Translations under genes and position numbers: made by a program
Notes under the pieces: generated by a model
Told to the model about the DNA's origin: nothing
Databases searched by the model: none
What the model saw: the letters and a program-made list of their open reading frames with translations, nothing else
In this document: piece after piece, positions 8,903 through 16,651 of the stretch
How positions within the stretch are numbered: position 1 is the stretch's first letter
How the letters are laid out: each line of letters starts with the position of its first letter
Assembly: GCF_005144585.1 (NCBI RefSeq)
Contig: NZ_SSMQ01000036.1
Coordinates: forward strand, 1 to 64,000
Direction of reading: 5' to 3'
Length of the DNA: 64,000 nt
From: Polyangium fumosum
Lineage (GTDB): Bacteria > Myxococcota_A > Polyangia > Polyangiales > Polyangiaceae

Positions 8903-9346
8903 ATGAAAATCCTGGCTTCCCTGACCCTCACGCTTATCGCGTCGACCCTCGCCCTCGGCTGCGCGTCGACGCAGCCCCCGACCGACGGAGCGGCCCCCAC
9001 CACCACGGTCCCCACCGCCACGGTCCCCCCGGAGCCGGCGCCCACGGCCGAGCCCGCGCCGACGGACAAACCGACGGGCACGGAGGCGCCTCCGCCCGAG
9101 GAGAGGCCCGCGGGCCGGCTCGCGTTCCAGGCGTGCTCGGAGGAGTCGCGCAAGCAAGCGGGGTGTACCAAGGAGCTGCGGCCCGTCTGCGGCGAGATGG
9201 ACAACGGCATCCGCTGCATCAAGGCGCCCTGCCCCTCGACCACGCCGCGCACGTTCTCGAACGCGTGCGTCGCGTGCGTCGAGCCGAAGGTGACCGGCTA
9301 CTGGCCCATGTCCTGCGAGGACATGAACAAGCCCACGGCGCCCTGA
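8903..9346 (+). CDS. Small Cys-rich lipoprotein with Pro/Thr linker
   Basis: A 147-residue exported protein. The signal peptide ends in a good lipobox, TLALGC (Cys20). Residues 25-75 are a Pro/Thr/Ala/Glu linker, and the C-terminal 70 residues carry eight cysteines including CTKELRPVCGEMDNGIRC and CPSTTPRTFSNACVAC. That spacing recalls Kazal-like or other small disulfide domains. It may be a surface-displayed protease-inhibitor-like module, but this is only a resemblance. It is divergent from the peptidase gene, and three further exported small proteins follow on the same strand. Confidence 0.7.
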   Translation: MKILASLTLTLIASTLALGCASTQPPTDGAAPTTTVPTATVPPEPAPTAEPAPTDKPTGTEAPPPEERPAGRLAFQACSEESRKQAGCTKELRPVCGEMDNGIRCIKAPCPSTTPRTFSNACVACVEPKVTGYWPMSCEDMNKPTAP

Positions 9347-9372
9347 ACCCAGGCAGAAGCGGAGGGGTCATC

Positions 9373-10014
9373 ATGCGTGAAACACGGGGACTCGGTTCCT
9401 TCCGAAGGGTTCTCTCGGCGGCGCTCGCCGGGCTCGGCGTGACGCTCGCCTCGCTTGGCGGGGGCTGCCAGAGCGAAACGGCGTCGTATTGCGAGACGCG
9501 CTGCGATTGTCAGGGATGCAGCCAGCGCGAGACCGAAGATTGCACCGACGACGTGGAGGACGCCGAACGCCTCGCGGAGCACGATGGCTGCGCGAGCGAG
9601 TATTCGGTGTACCTCACGTGTTACGTCGACGAAGGGAGCTGCGAGAACGGCGCCTTCATCACGTCGAGCTGCGCGGCCGCGGCCGACGCGCTCCGGGCTT
9701 GTTCGCAGCGCTCGTCGACGTTCATCAAGACACCCTGCCAGGAAGAGCGCGCGAAGCGCGAGTCCTGCGGGCTCAGCGGCGGTGGCTCCTCGACGTGCGC
9801 GGGCGGGGACGAGTGCGCGGCGTATTGCGGGCTCTCGGCGAGCTGCGACGATCTCTCGAACCCGCAGCCGAATTCACCTTACGTCAATTGCGTGGTCGCC
9901 TGCTCGGAATCGGGATCAAGCTCGGGCGTCGGCGGCGCGGGCGCGGGCGTCGGTGGCTCGGGCGTCGGCGGCTCGGGCATCGGCGGCTCGGGCGACGGCG
10001 GCGGAAGTCCGTGA
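9373..10014 (+). CDS. Exported Cys-rich protein, tandem paralogue 1
   Basis: A 213-residue protein starting at ATG 9373 after GGAGGGG. The N-terminal signal segment ends GGGC, a weak lipobox, so it could be a lipoprotein or be cleaved. The mature part has an ordered cysteine pattern, CDCQGC then EDC, DGC, LTC, GSC and SSC, and a second cluster CAGGDECAAYCGLSASC ending NCVVAC. The last 40 residues are a Gly/Ser-rich tail. The cysteine spacing matches the next gene almost exactly, so the pair arose by duplication. No function is known. Confidence 0.7.
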   Translation: MRETRGLGSFRRVLSAALAGLGVTLASLGGGCQSETASYCETRCDCQGCSQRETEDCTDDVEDAERLAEHDGCASEYSVYLTCYVDEGSCENGAFITSSCAAAADALRACSQRSSTFIKTPCQEERAKRESCGLSGGGSSTCAGGDECAAYCGLSASCDDLSNPQPNSPYVNCVVACSESGSSSGVGGAGAGVGGSGVGGSGIGGSGDGGGSP

Positions 10015-10031
10015 AGGGGAGGAGAAAACCG

Positions 10032-10580
10032 ATGGAAACGAAGAATCGGCAGGGGGTTCGCGGTCGTCCCTCCCCGCTCGCGAGGCTCGGCGCGTGGCTC
10101 GCCCTCGGCGTGGGGTTTGCGTCGTTCGCCGGATCGGCGGGCGGTTGCAGCCCCGGGGCCTCGGAGATCTGCGAGCTCAAGTGCGCGTGCCAGGGTTGCA
10201 CCGAGGCGGAGCGCGACGATTGCATCGCCGACATCGAGAGCACGGTGACGCTGGCCGAGAGCAAGGGCTGCACGTCGCAATACGACGCGTGGCTCGTCTG
10301 CGTCGAGAGCGAGGCCGAGTGCCGGGAGGGGGACACGTTCGCCTTCGACGGCTGCGACATCGAAGAGGACGCGCTCGCGGAGTGCGGCGGCGGCAACCAG
10401 TGCAGCGCGGCGGCCCGGAAGCTCTGCAACGAATGCAACTTCGTCTGCTCGGACCCGGACCCGGACAAATGCACGGGTCGATATGCGTGTGAATCGGCGT
10501 GCATCGTGAATGCGACGTGCGCGGAGATCGCGAGCCCCACGCCGGGCGGCACGTTCGACACCTGCATGCAGGGGTGCTGA
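10032..10580 (+). CDS. Exported Cys-rich protein, tandem paralogue 2
   Basis: A 182-residue paralogue of the preceding gene, 17 bases downstream and preceded by GGGGAGGAG. The signal segment is followed by SAGGCS. The matching cysteine blocks are CACQGC, DDC, KGC, LVC, AEC and DGC, then CTGRYACESACIVNATC and a final DTCMQGC. It lacks the Gly/Ser-rich tail of its neighbour, so the two may differ in anchoring. All cysteines lie after the signal segment, consistent with disulfide formation outside the cytoplasm. Confidence 0.7.
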   Translation: METKNRQGVRGRPSPLARLGAWLALGVGFASFAGSAGGCSPGASEICELKCACQGCTEAERDDCIADIESTVTLAESKGCTSQYDAWLVCVESEAECREGDTFAFDGCDIEEDALAECGGGNQCSAAARKLCNECNFVCSDPDPDKCTGRYACESACIVNATCAEIASPTPGGTFDTCMQGC

Positions 10581-10601
10581 AGCCCGAGAATACGATTCGC
10601 C

Positions 10602-11183
10602 ATGGCGTTGCTTTCCTTGTCCGCCCGCTTCGCCTGCATCGCCCTCTCGACCGCGTTGGTTTCCCTCGGCTGCGGCGGCAAGGTCGTCATCGACCGCGAG
10701 CCGTCGGCCGAGGAGCCGCCCGATCTCACGCCGCCCCCGTGCGGGCGTGACCCGCTCACCGCGCCCCCGCCCGACGACGCCATCGGGCGCCTCCGGTATG
10801 GGTTCGCCTCCCAGTGGCGGGGCATGGCGACGACCCCGCCCGGCTGGGTTCCGTACGACGAGTATCCCGTCGAAATCGCGTTCGACGCGCTCGGCCGATA
10901 CGAGGCCAAGTGCCTGTTCGACGAATGCGTGGCCTTCTATTACGGGACGCCCTCGCCCGTCCCCGACCAGACCTACGAGATCGCCGGCGTCCTCGACGAC
11001 GGCACGGGTGTCGGCAAGATCCGCATTTCCTTCGCGAGCACGTCGGGCAGCGTCGAGACGGGTGGCCTCGCGGAGATCCGCATGAGCGAGGAGCTCGAGC
11101 ACCTCACGTTCGCCTTTCTCCCGTCGTGGAGCGGGAAAAAGATAGAGCCCGTCCGGTACGACCTGCGCTGCGTGTCGGAGTAA
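10602..11183 (+). CDS. Hypothetical lipoprotein
   Basis: A 193-residue protein with a clear signal peptide and lipobox LVSLGC, followed by a short Pro-rich linker. The mature domain is beta-rich (PVEIAFDALGRYEAKCLF, then YEIAGVLDDGTGVGKIRI, later LEHLTFAFLPSW) and suggests a single lipocalin-like or immunoglobulin-like sandwich. Similar proteins in myxobacteria are annotated only as hypothetical. It closes the group of four consecutive exported proteins and is spaced 21 bases from the previous gene, which suggests cotranscription. Confidence 0.65.
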   Translation: MALLSLSARFACIALSTALVSLGCGGKVVIDREPSAEEPPDLTPPPCGRDPLTAPPPDDAIGRLRYGFASQWRGMATTPPGWVPYDEYPVEIAFDALGRYEAKCLFDECVAFYYGTPSPVPDQTYEIAGVLDDGTGVGKIRISFASTSGSVETGGLAEIRMSEELEHLTFAFLPSWSGKKIEPVRYDLRCVSE

Positions 11184-11290
11184 AAGGGCGCGCAGGCGCG
11201 CGCGTGTTGACATCCTCGGCGACACTTGGGAAAAGGAACCAGCCTGGCGGCCTGAACGAGACGGCCGCCGAGGCACCGAGGTGTGAATTC

Positions 11291-11773
11291 ATGACTACCA
11301 ATCGAGAGCGCGGGCTTTTGTGGGCGTTCAAGGACAAGGCCGGCTTCGGCGCGATTCCATCGGACGACACCTTTGTATGTTATATGAAGGCGGTTCTCAT
11401 CTGTGCCAATGGTGACGGCACGTTGGCGCCCGAGGAGAGGGACTGGGTCATCGGTCACTTTGCTGCGTTTGGCGCACCGGAAGGCTTGCTGGACGCGATG
11501 AAGTCCTACAAGGCGGACGAGGACATCGAGCAGGTCATCTCGGGGACGCCGGAGGCGAATGCTTGCCGGCGTTTTCTCGTGTACGATGCGATTCGAGCTT
11601 GCAGCGCCGATGGCGAGTTCGGCGAACGGGAGCGGGCCATGGTGATCCGCATGGCGACGAAGCTCGGGCTCACGGAAGAGCTGGTCCGAGAGGTGGAAGC
11701 GCACTGGCGCGAAGAAATGCGATTGCGGGAGAAACGGCTGACGCTGGTCTATCCCGAGGGGCCGCCCCTCTAA
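11291..11773 (+). CDS. TerB-like protein
   Basis: A 160-residue all-helical soluble protein. Two similar helical modules each contain an acidic motif, CANGDGTLAPEERDWV (about residues 38-53) and CSADGEFGERERAMV (about 101-115). This repeated (A/C)-D/NG-x-x3-E-x2 pattern is typical of TerB/DUF533-type domains, which bind metal and occur in tellurite-resistance and stress modules. The start at ATG 11291 has GAGGTG upstream. No other ter genes are nearby, so the specific role is open. Just after the stop, an AAAGCGCCGAG unit is repeated about three times (11775-11805). Confidence 0.7.
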   Translation: MTTNRERGLLWAFKDKAGFGAIPSDDTFVCYMKAVLICANGDGTLAPEERDWVIGHFAAFGAPEGLLDAMKSYKADEDIEQVISGTPEANACRRFLVYDAIRACSADGEFGERERAMVIRMATKLGLTEELVREVEAHWREEMRLREKRLTLVYPEGPPL

Positions 11774-12221
11774 AGCGCCGAGAAAGCGCCGAGAAAGCGC
11801 CGACCCCATCCACGCGGTCCCCCCTACCGCGCCCGCGCCCCCGCTCACCACCCCCCGCTCGACAGGACAACGGAGGACGGTCCTTGGTAAGCTCTCCACA
11901 TGGACCACCTCCTCCTGGGCTGGCCTTATGTGGGATTAGGCATCGCGCCGCTGCTGGTCGTGTGGCTCGTCCTTGAGCGACGGCCGGGCGCGCCGCTTGA
12001 GCGCACCACCCGGGGCGGGATCGCGTCCGAGCGAGCCCCCGCTCAAGCGCCAGGGCGCATGCGTGCAGCCCATGAAATCCATTGGATAGGGCGCCCTCGA
12101 AAGCTTCCGCCGCATCGTGATTCGGTACGAGCGCGTCCAGGAGGGGATCCCAGGCGCGTCGTGAGCCCCCTCGCTCGTTTTCCCTTGTCGCCCGGCCGTT
12201 CAACGTGCGATTCGTTCCTCC
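11774..12221. other. 448-base gap with a possible membrane-protein gene fragment
   Basis: From ATG 11900 the plus strand reads MDHLLLGWPYVGLGIAPLLV, which looks like the start of an integral membrane protein, but after about 40 codons the reading loses any protein character. This may be the stump of a deleted gene or chance. No promoter, terminator or RNA gene was recognised. The short AAAGCGCCGAG direct repeats sit at the left edge. Confidence 0.25.
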
Positions 12222-13214
12222 ATGCCATCAATGACGAGACGCCGGTGGGCAATGCTGTGCGTGCGGATGATGGGCTTTGGTGGGGCAGGGATGACGGGCG
12301 CGTGCGGGTCGAGCGAGCCAAGCGAATCAGGATGTCCCGCTCCGGGCACTGAGCCACCGGTTGAGCAACCGAGCGATTGCGCGATGCCCGTTGAAGAGCC
12401 GTGCAAGCGTTACTATCTCCCGCTTCTGGGAAATCCCAGCGACGACATCGAGCTGCAACGGAAGTACAAGACCGCGTTTGGCTCGGCCTGCTACGTAGCC
12501 GCGGACGCGAACGCCACCTTCAACTGCTTCTACGAGGAGAAGCAGTTGAAGGAGAAGAAGAACGGGGAGGATGGGAAAGCGTGCGCCGATGCCAAGAGGA
12601 TCGCGGAGATCTTCGGAGCCGCGCCCTACAGCAAAAACTACAAGTGCGTGAAAGACTCCGGCACGGATGACTACTCGCTGCAAGTCGGTCCGGATCCCGC
12701 GATCAAGATCTACATCAAACTCGGGGACGCGCCCCTGGAGACCTCGCTCATCGAGATCAACGGCATGCCGGCGGAGGTCAACGGTCCGTACCAGAACTTG
12801 GTCGAGCCGTCGAATGTCGGACCTGGGAAAGACTTCCACTGCGAGAAAATCGACAACATCGAGCAGCGGGTGCGGATCCTCCAGGTCAACCGCAAGGCGC
12901 ATGGCGGCAAGATTCACTCCGATCTCGCGGGTTTCACGTACCCTTGTGGTGTGGATGAGAACTGCAAGCCAAAGATCTGCACCGAACCGGACATTCTCAA
13001 AAATCCGGAGAGCACGCCTAATCAATATGACCCAGAGCGCGCCGAGGTGCACCACGTGGTGCGCAGGAAGGACAAGCGCCTATGCCCGTGGGGCACGAAC
13101 TCGAACAAGAACGCGGCGGTCATCTCGGGCAAGCTCAACAGGCATCTAACGAACAACGACCCGTCGTCGGACGAGGTGAAGCGGATCAACCAGGTGCCGG
13201 CGTACACGCCATGA
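12222..13214 (+). CDS. Exported protein with HNH-like C-terminus (possible secreted nuclease toxin)
   Basis: A 330-residue protein with an Arg-rich hydrophobic N-terminus ending MTGACGSS, a weak lipobox. About ten cysteines are scattered through the middle. The C-terminus holds a histidine pair, VHHVVRRKDKRLC (H277, H278), then GTNSNKNAAVISGKLNRHL (about 291-309). A His-His start followed by Asn-rich helix segments is the layout of HNH-type nuclease toxins, although no standard family is matched. The start could instead be ATG 12252, which has GGTGGG before it. The gene downstream begins 66 bases later, as expected for a toxin and its immunity protein. Nuclease function is inferred. Confidence 0.5.
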   Translation: MPSMTRRRWAMLCVRMMGFGGAGMTGACGSSEPSESGCPAPGTEPPVEQPSDCAMPVEEPCKRYYLPLLGNPSDDIELQRKYKTAFGSACYVAADANATFNCFYEEKQLKEKKNGEDGKACADAKRIAEIFGAAPYSKNYKCVKDSGTDDYSLQVGPDPAIKIYIKLGDAPLETSLIEINGMPAEVNGPYQNLVEPSNVGPGKDFHCEKIDNIEQRVRILQVNRKAHGGKIHSDLAGFTYPCGVDENCKPKICTEPDILKNPESTPNQYDPERAEVHHVVRRKDKRLCPWGTNSNKNAAVISGKLNRHLTNNDPSSDEVKRINQVPAYTP

Positions 13215-13279
13215 CGCCGCAGGCGCATTGATTTTCCCAGCGCCTTGACGCGGAGACCGACGTGGCGTAGGCGACGCAG

Positions 13280-14059
13280 ATGGTCGCGCGTACCAGTCGT
13301 TTCGGACGCCTCGTTTTCAACCGCGATGCCATCGTGCGCGCCGCTCTGCGCGCCTATGTCGAAGTCAGCCTTGCGCATGTGGACCCGCTAGAGCGCCATA
13401 GCTTTACCGCCTGCGCCTTCCCGGGCTGGACGGGCGACCTTCAGCGGGGCGCCTTCTACAACGGCAACGGATGCGGAGATTACGAGGTCGTGGCGTGGAC
13501 CGAAGCGGGCGTCGTCGGCCTCGCGTACGAGCTAGGGGCCGGTCCGATCGAGCAGTTCGACCTCCCGATCGACGCAGTGACGGGTGGCCCGGACGATGTG
13601 CGCGGGGCCGTGCCGGACCTTCCCGAGGAGCTGGAGCCCGTATTCGTGAGGGCCGTCGGCATGCTCCGAGTGGGACCCGAGCATGGGCAGAGGGATGCGG
13701 GCGTAGGCTTCTGGCTTTACGGCGATCGTGTCGCAGGCACGATGTTCGACGATCCGACGGCTTGCGGCGCCAACCGGCTGGCCGCGTGGGGCTTGCTCCG
13801 AGGCGATCGCCTGCCGCTGGCGTGTAGTGACGGAGTCAAGTTCCGGGCGGACGAACCGAGCGCCGCCCCCATCCACGCGATCATAGACGCCGTGACCGCC
13901 CGCGCCCTCGCTGGCCCCACGGAGCTGACGATGGCCGAGCTTGCGACGCTCCTTCCCAAACCGCCCGACCCGGAGCGACTCCTTTGCGCTCAACAGCGAC
14001 TTCAGAAGGTGGGAATCACCTGGCCCGGCTCGCCCGAGATCCCCGAGGAGCCGACATAA
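13280..14059 (+). CDS. Hypothetical protein, possible immunity partner
   Basis: A 259-residue soluble protein without signal peptide or membrane segment. The middle is beta-rich and acidic (YNGNGCGDYEVVAWTEAG, GPIEQFDLPIDAV), and the C-terminus is helical (LLPKPPDPERLLCAQQRLQK). Acidic cytoplasmic proteins encoded directly after exported nuclease-like proteins are often their immunity factors, which is the only reason for the suggestion. No family was recognised. A stand-alone cytoplasmic role cannot be excluded. Confidence 0.5.
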   Translation: MVARTSRFGRLVFNRDAIVRAALRAYVEVSLAHVDPLERHSFTACAFPGWTGDLQRGAFYNGNGCGDYEVVAWTEAGVVGLAYELGAGPIEQFDLPIDAVTGGPDDVRGAVPDLPEELEPVFVRAVGMLRVGPEHGQRDAGVGFWLYGDRVAGTMFDDPTACGANRLAAWGLLRGDRLPLACSDGVKFRADEPSAAPIHAIIDAVTARALAGPTELTMAELATLLPKPPDPERLLCAQQRLQKVGITWPGSPEIPEEPT

Positions 14060-14292
14060 CGGCCAACCCTTGGTGGAGGCGACTCGTCTCTCCGAGCCCA
14101 AGGGCGGGGAACTCGCCGGCGTCGAGCCGAGGGGCTTCTGCTGTCAGGGGGCGGCTACGGATGAGCGCTCGGGGGCGGAGACTTGGCTTTGGGTTTCGCC
14201 CGGCTGGTGATTGCATCGTAACACCTCGCCACCGCCCGTCCTGACGCCCCGTGGCCCGCGTGCCCAGGCTCCTCGCCGGAAGGAGCCTCAAC

Positions 14293-14721
14293 ATGCGTAC
14301 AGAACAACAAGCGGCAGCAATTCGTGCAGAGGTCTCGCGCACCGAGGGCCGACGCGGCCGCGGCAAGGCATACCCCCTTTCGCTTCGCCGGAAGGCGGCT
14401 TCGTATTACAGCGCGAGACGCGAGCAGGGCGCATCGCAGCGGGATATCGGTCTCGAACTCGGTATCTGTTTTCAAACATTGCAGCGCTGGGCGGCGCAGC
14501 TCGACATGACGCCGCTCGGGTGCGGCCCGGAGCCCAGCTTCGAGCGCGTCGAGGTCATTGCTCTGCCCGCATCTGCGCCTCAACGCGGCCTGCTCGTCGT
14601 CCGAGGGCCGGCTGGGCTCTTGATCGAGGGGCTCGACCTGGATTCCATCGGGGACCTTCGCGTTCCGCGAGCGGGCGCGGGACGCGGTGTGTTCGCGGAG
14701 GGTTCTGGAATCCTGTTGTAG
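14293..14721 (+). CDS. IS66-type accessory protein TnpA-like, isolated remnant
   Basis: A 142-residue protein from ATG 14293, preceded by GGAAGGAG. The first 80 residues match the helix-turn-helix TnpA-like orf of IS66 elements: RGRGKAYPLSLRRKAASYY, then QGASQRDIGLELGICFQTLQ and RWAAQLD. The C-terminal PSFERVEVIALP and LLVVRGPAGLLIEGLDLDSI also fit, but the last 20 residues diverge as though the normal end was lost. IS66 elements also need TnpB and the TnpC transposase; neither is present, so this is a stranded piece. It abuts the truncated integron integrase. Confidence 0.7.
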   Translation: MRTEQQAAAIRAEVSRTEGRRGRGKAYPLSLRRKAASYYSARREQGASQRDIGLELGICFQTLQRWAAQLDMTPLGCGPEPSFERVEVIALPASAPQRGLLVVRGPAGLLIEGLDLDSIGDLRVPRAGAGRGVFAEGSGILL

Positions 14722-14813
14722 AGCTGGCCGAGTTGTGAGATCCGTACCTTGTGGGCCTGGATGGTGGCGGGAGGTTCCGGTCAGCGAGCCACGTTCGTGG
14801 GGGTTTTCGCCCC

Positions 14814-15224
14814 TCACCGATCAAGTGGGCTCGCGACGCCCAGAGGGCCGCGATCGACGATGTGCGTGTAGATCATGGTGGTTCGCAGGTCGCTGTGCCC
14901 GAGCAGAGTCTGAATGGTGCGAATGTCCGTTCCAGCTTCCAGCAAGTGCGTGGCGAAGCTATGGCGCAGGGTGTGGCAGGTAGCGCGCTTATCGATCTTC
15001 GCGAGGCAAGCCGCGCGCTGGATGGCCTTCTGCACGCCGGTCTCGTGCATGTGATGGAGCACCGGACGACCCGTCGCGGGGTTCATGCACCGTCTCGACG
15101 CTGGAAACAGGTATTGCCAAGCGAGGCTCGTGGCAGCGCCGGGTATCTTGGCGCGGAGCGCGTGCGGCAAGTCGACCTCTCCGCGACCCTTCGCGAGCTC
15201 CACGCGGTGACGGTCGTGGTACGC
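14814..15224 (-). pseudogene. intI: Integron integrase IntI, C-terminal fragment (5'-truncated)
   Basis: About 137 codons of a tyrosine recombinase matching the C-terminal 40 percent of integron integrases. The fragment includes the IntI-specific insertion that distinguishes them from Xer[22 protein letters not shown] followed by [10 protein letters not shown] and a [17 protein letters not shown] segment. Box II is present as [15 protein letters not shown], then [16 protein letters not shown] with the nucleophilic tyrosine, and the typical end GVASPLD. The N-terminal SAM-like domain and first catalytic arginine are missing; homology fades at about 15224. An in-frame GTG at 15203 exists but would give an inactive protein. 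The orientation, pointing away from the cassettes, is that of an integron. Confidence 0.88.
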
Positions 15225-15253
15225 TGGCGCTGCCGAATCCCCGAAAGAGGTAG

Positions 15254-15359
15254 GTTATGCGGCCGCTGCGTATCGTGCTGGGTTGCGTGGTTACGCCGCA
15301 GCGGGCGAGCCACCGCGGAGGGGTGGTTATGCGGCGGCGGGCTAATTACACTGTTTGGC
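15254..15359. other. attI-like site: repeated integrase-binding boxes next to intI
   Basis: Directly upstream of the intI fragment are four GTT-boxes: GTTATGCGGC at 15254-15263, GTTGCGT at 15282, GTTACGCCGC at 15290-15299 and GTTATGCGGC at 15326-15335. In class 1 integrons attI carries comparable direct repeats (GTTATG and GTTACGCAGCAGGGC), and the third box here continues as GTTACGCCGCAGCGGGC. The likely cassette junction is GTTATGC at 15326 or GTTTGGC at 15353; each is one mismatch from GTTAGGC, the complement of the first cassette's GCCTAAC. It contains no gene. Confidence 0.6.
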
Positions 15360-15402
15360 CCACAAGACAGCGGGAAGCTCGACTGTCATTTACGAGGCAT
15401 TC

Positions 15403-16455
15403 GTGAACTTTGAATCGCTGTGCGCCCTGGAGTACATGGCAGTTGCCGACAGAGAGAACGTGCAAACTGGATTGCTCGCGTGGCTCCTCGGCGTCCATTC
15501 GCCGCTATCTGCACCGGTGCGAGCAGAGATCCTTGGTCGGCTGACGGGCCACAACCTTCCCCCTGTCATTTCAACTACTGCCACAACCGAAGATGGGAAT
15601 ATCGATCTTGTCGTGACCTGCCACCACGAGGACGGTTCCCGCGGGTGTGTAGCCATCGAAAACAAGCTCAAGAGCGAGGAGTCCCCGGGGCAGTTGAGTT
15701 CATACGATCTTCGTCTGGCCACCCGCCACGTTCATGCGAAAATATTCTTGTCTCTTCTTGGTGAACGTCCACATGGCGGCACAGGCTGGATTTCAGCCAG
15801 CTACGCGGATTTGGCGGAGGCACTCGACGCGGTTTCCCAGGAGAAATCAGCCTGCGACCCCTATCTTTGGGATGCCCGTGAGATGCTTCATAGGCTGATC
15901 AAGGCTGTCTCGCTGGTCACTACCGACCCCGAGTACGCGCGCCATGTTTTTCCGAACTCCCCAAAGCAGCCCAGTCCTCCGGAGGCTTCTTTCCGCAAGT
16001 ACGTCGGAACTCTCCGTCTCCGTCGCGTGCTGCAACGTGCGTGGTGTGCACATCTTGGGCGTAGTCTTGGAAGTCTTGCCCCAGGCTGGTCGACCAAGAC
16101 CGGAACAGGTGCTCGGTCAGCTGCTGCGCATCTTCACGTCGCTCGCGTTGTCGGGAGTGGCACTGACACATTCCGAGTCGGGTTGGCGGTTGAGAATCTC
16201 GCGCTCAAGGCATTCTGCCATCCTTCACCGTATCCCAAACAGGTGAGCGCCAGTCAGAAGGAGGGGGTTGCTGCCCGGCTTGTGCAAATTCACGAGGTTC
16301 TCCACCTCGACGCCAAGGTAACGCCCAGCGCCTCAAGGAAGCGCGGATTCCGAAGCTACACCCTGGTCGACAAGTCCACGGAGCTTCCGGACATCAATAT
16401 GTGGACTGCTCTACTTGACGACTATTATCGGCAGATGGAGTCGGCATCATGGTGA
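15403..16455 (+). CDS. Cassette gene 1: PD-(D/E)XK nuclease superfamily protein
   Basis: A 350-residue protein read from GTG 15403, five bases after GAGG; a longer reading from TTG 15355 lacks a binding site. The N-terminal third has the nuclease core GNIDLVVTC, the catalytic Asp, followed 15 residues later by VAIENKLKSEE, the E-x-K element, and GQLSSYD. This matches the PDDEXK_4 group. The C-terminal half, including RSYTLVDKSTELP, is unassigned. It is a typical cassette gene, directly followed by an attC site and oriented away from intI, with GC clearly lower than the chromosomal genes. Proteins of this group are frequent on mobile islands and may act in defence; no partner is encoded. Confidence 0.8.
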   Translation: MNFESLCALEYMAVADRENVQTGLLAWLLGVHSPLSAPVRAEILGRLTGHNLPPVISTTATTEDGNIDLVVTCHHEDGSRGCVAIENKLKSEESPGQLSSYDLRLATRHVHAKIFLSLLGERPHGGTGWISASYADLAEALDAVSQEKSACDPYLWDAREMLHRLIKAVSLVTTDPEYARHVFPNSPKQPSPPEASFRKYVGTLRLRRVLQRAWCAHLGRSLGSLAPGWSTKTGTGARSAAAHLHVARVVGSGTDTFRVGLAVENLALKAFCHPSPYPKQVSASQKEGVAARLVQIHEVLHLDAKVTPSASRKRGFRSYTLVDKSTELPDINMWTALLDDYYRQMESASW

Positions 16456-16498
16456 TGGACCGTCCCTCAGCCCCTCTCACACCAGACGCGAAGAAGGG

Positions 16499-16596
16499 GC
16501 CTAACATGCGCTTGCAGCCGACGGGCTGCTTGCTGCGGGCGTCGCTGCGCTCCGCCCTTGCTGCGCGGATGCCCGCGGCTGAAGCGCGCGTTGGAC
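16499..16596 (+). other. attC: attC recombination site of cassette 1
   Basis: Ninety-eight bases bounded by GCCTAAC (16499-16505, consensus RYYYAAC) and GTTGGAC (16590-16596, consensus GTTRRRY). The arms pair: the left reads ATGCGCTTGCAGCCGACGGGC and, after complementing the right arm, GCGCGCTTCAGCCGCGGGC lines up with it. This leaves one unpaired G and one unpaired A on the left arm. Such extrahelical bases are the hallmark by which IntI recognises the folded strand. The central 50 bases are a GC-rich loop region. It starts 43 bases after the nuclease stop codon. Confidence 0.92.
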
Positions 16597-16651
16597 CGAC
16601 GGGACGATTCGCTCTGGTCAGACCCCAACGTCTTGCATAGGATGCCTAACT

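Noticed and set aside
11900-12352. A 150-codon open frame starting like a membrane protein
   Set aside because: Only the first 40 codons look like protein and it overlaps the start of the next, better supported gene; kept as a possible fragment in the gap description.
14797-14817. Hairpin GTGGGGG-loop-CCCCTCAC at the intI end as a terminator
   Set aside because: The stem is short with a wobble pair, overlaps the stop codon and has no T-run in the intI direction.
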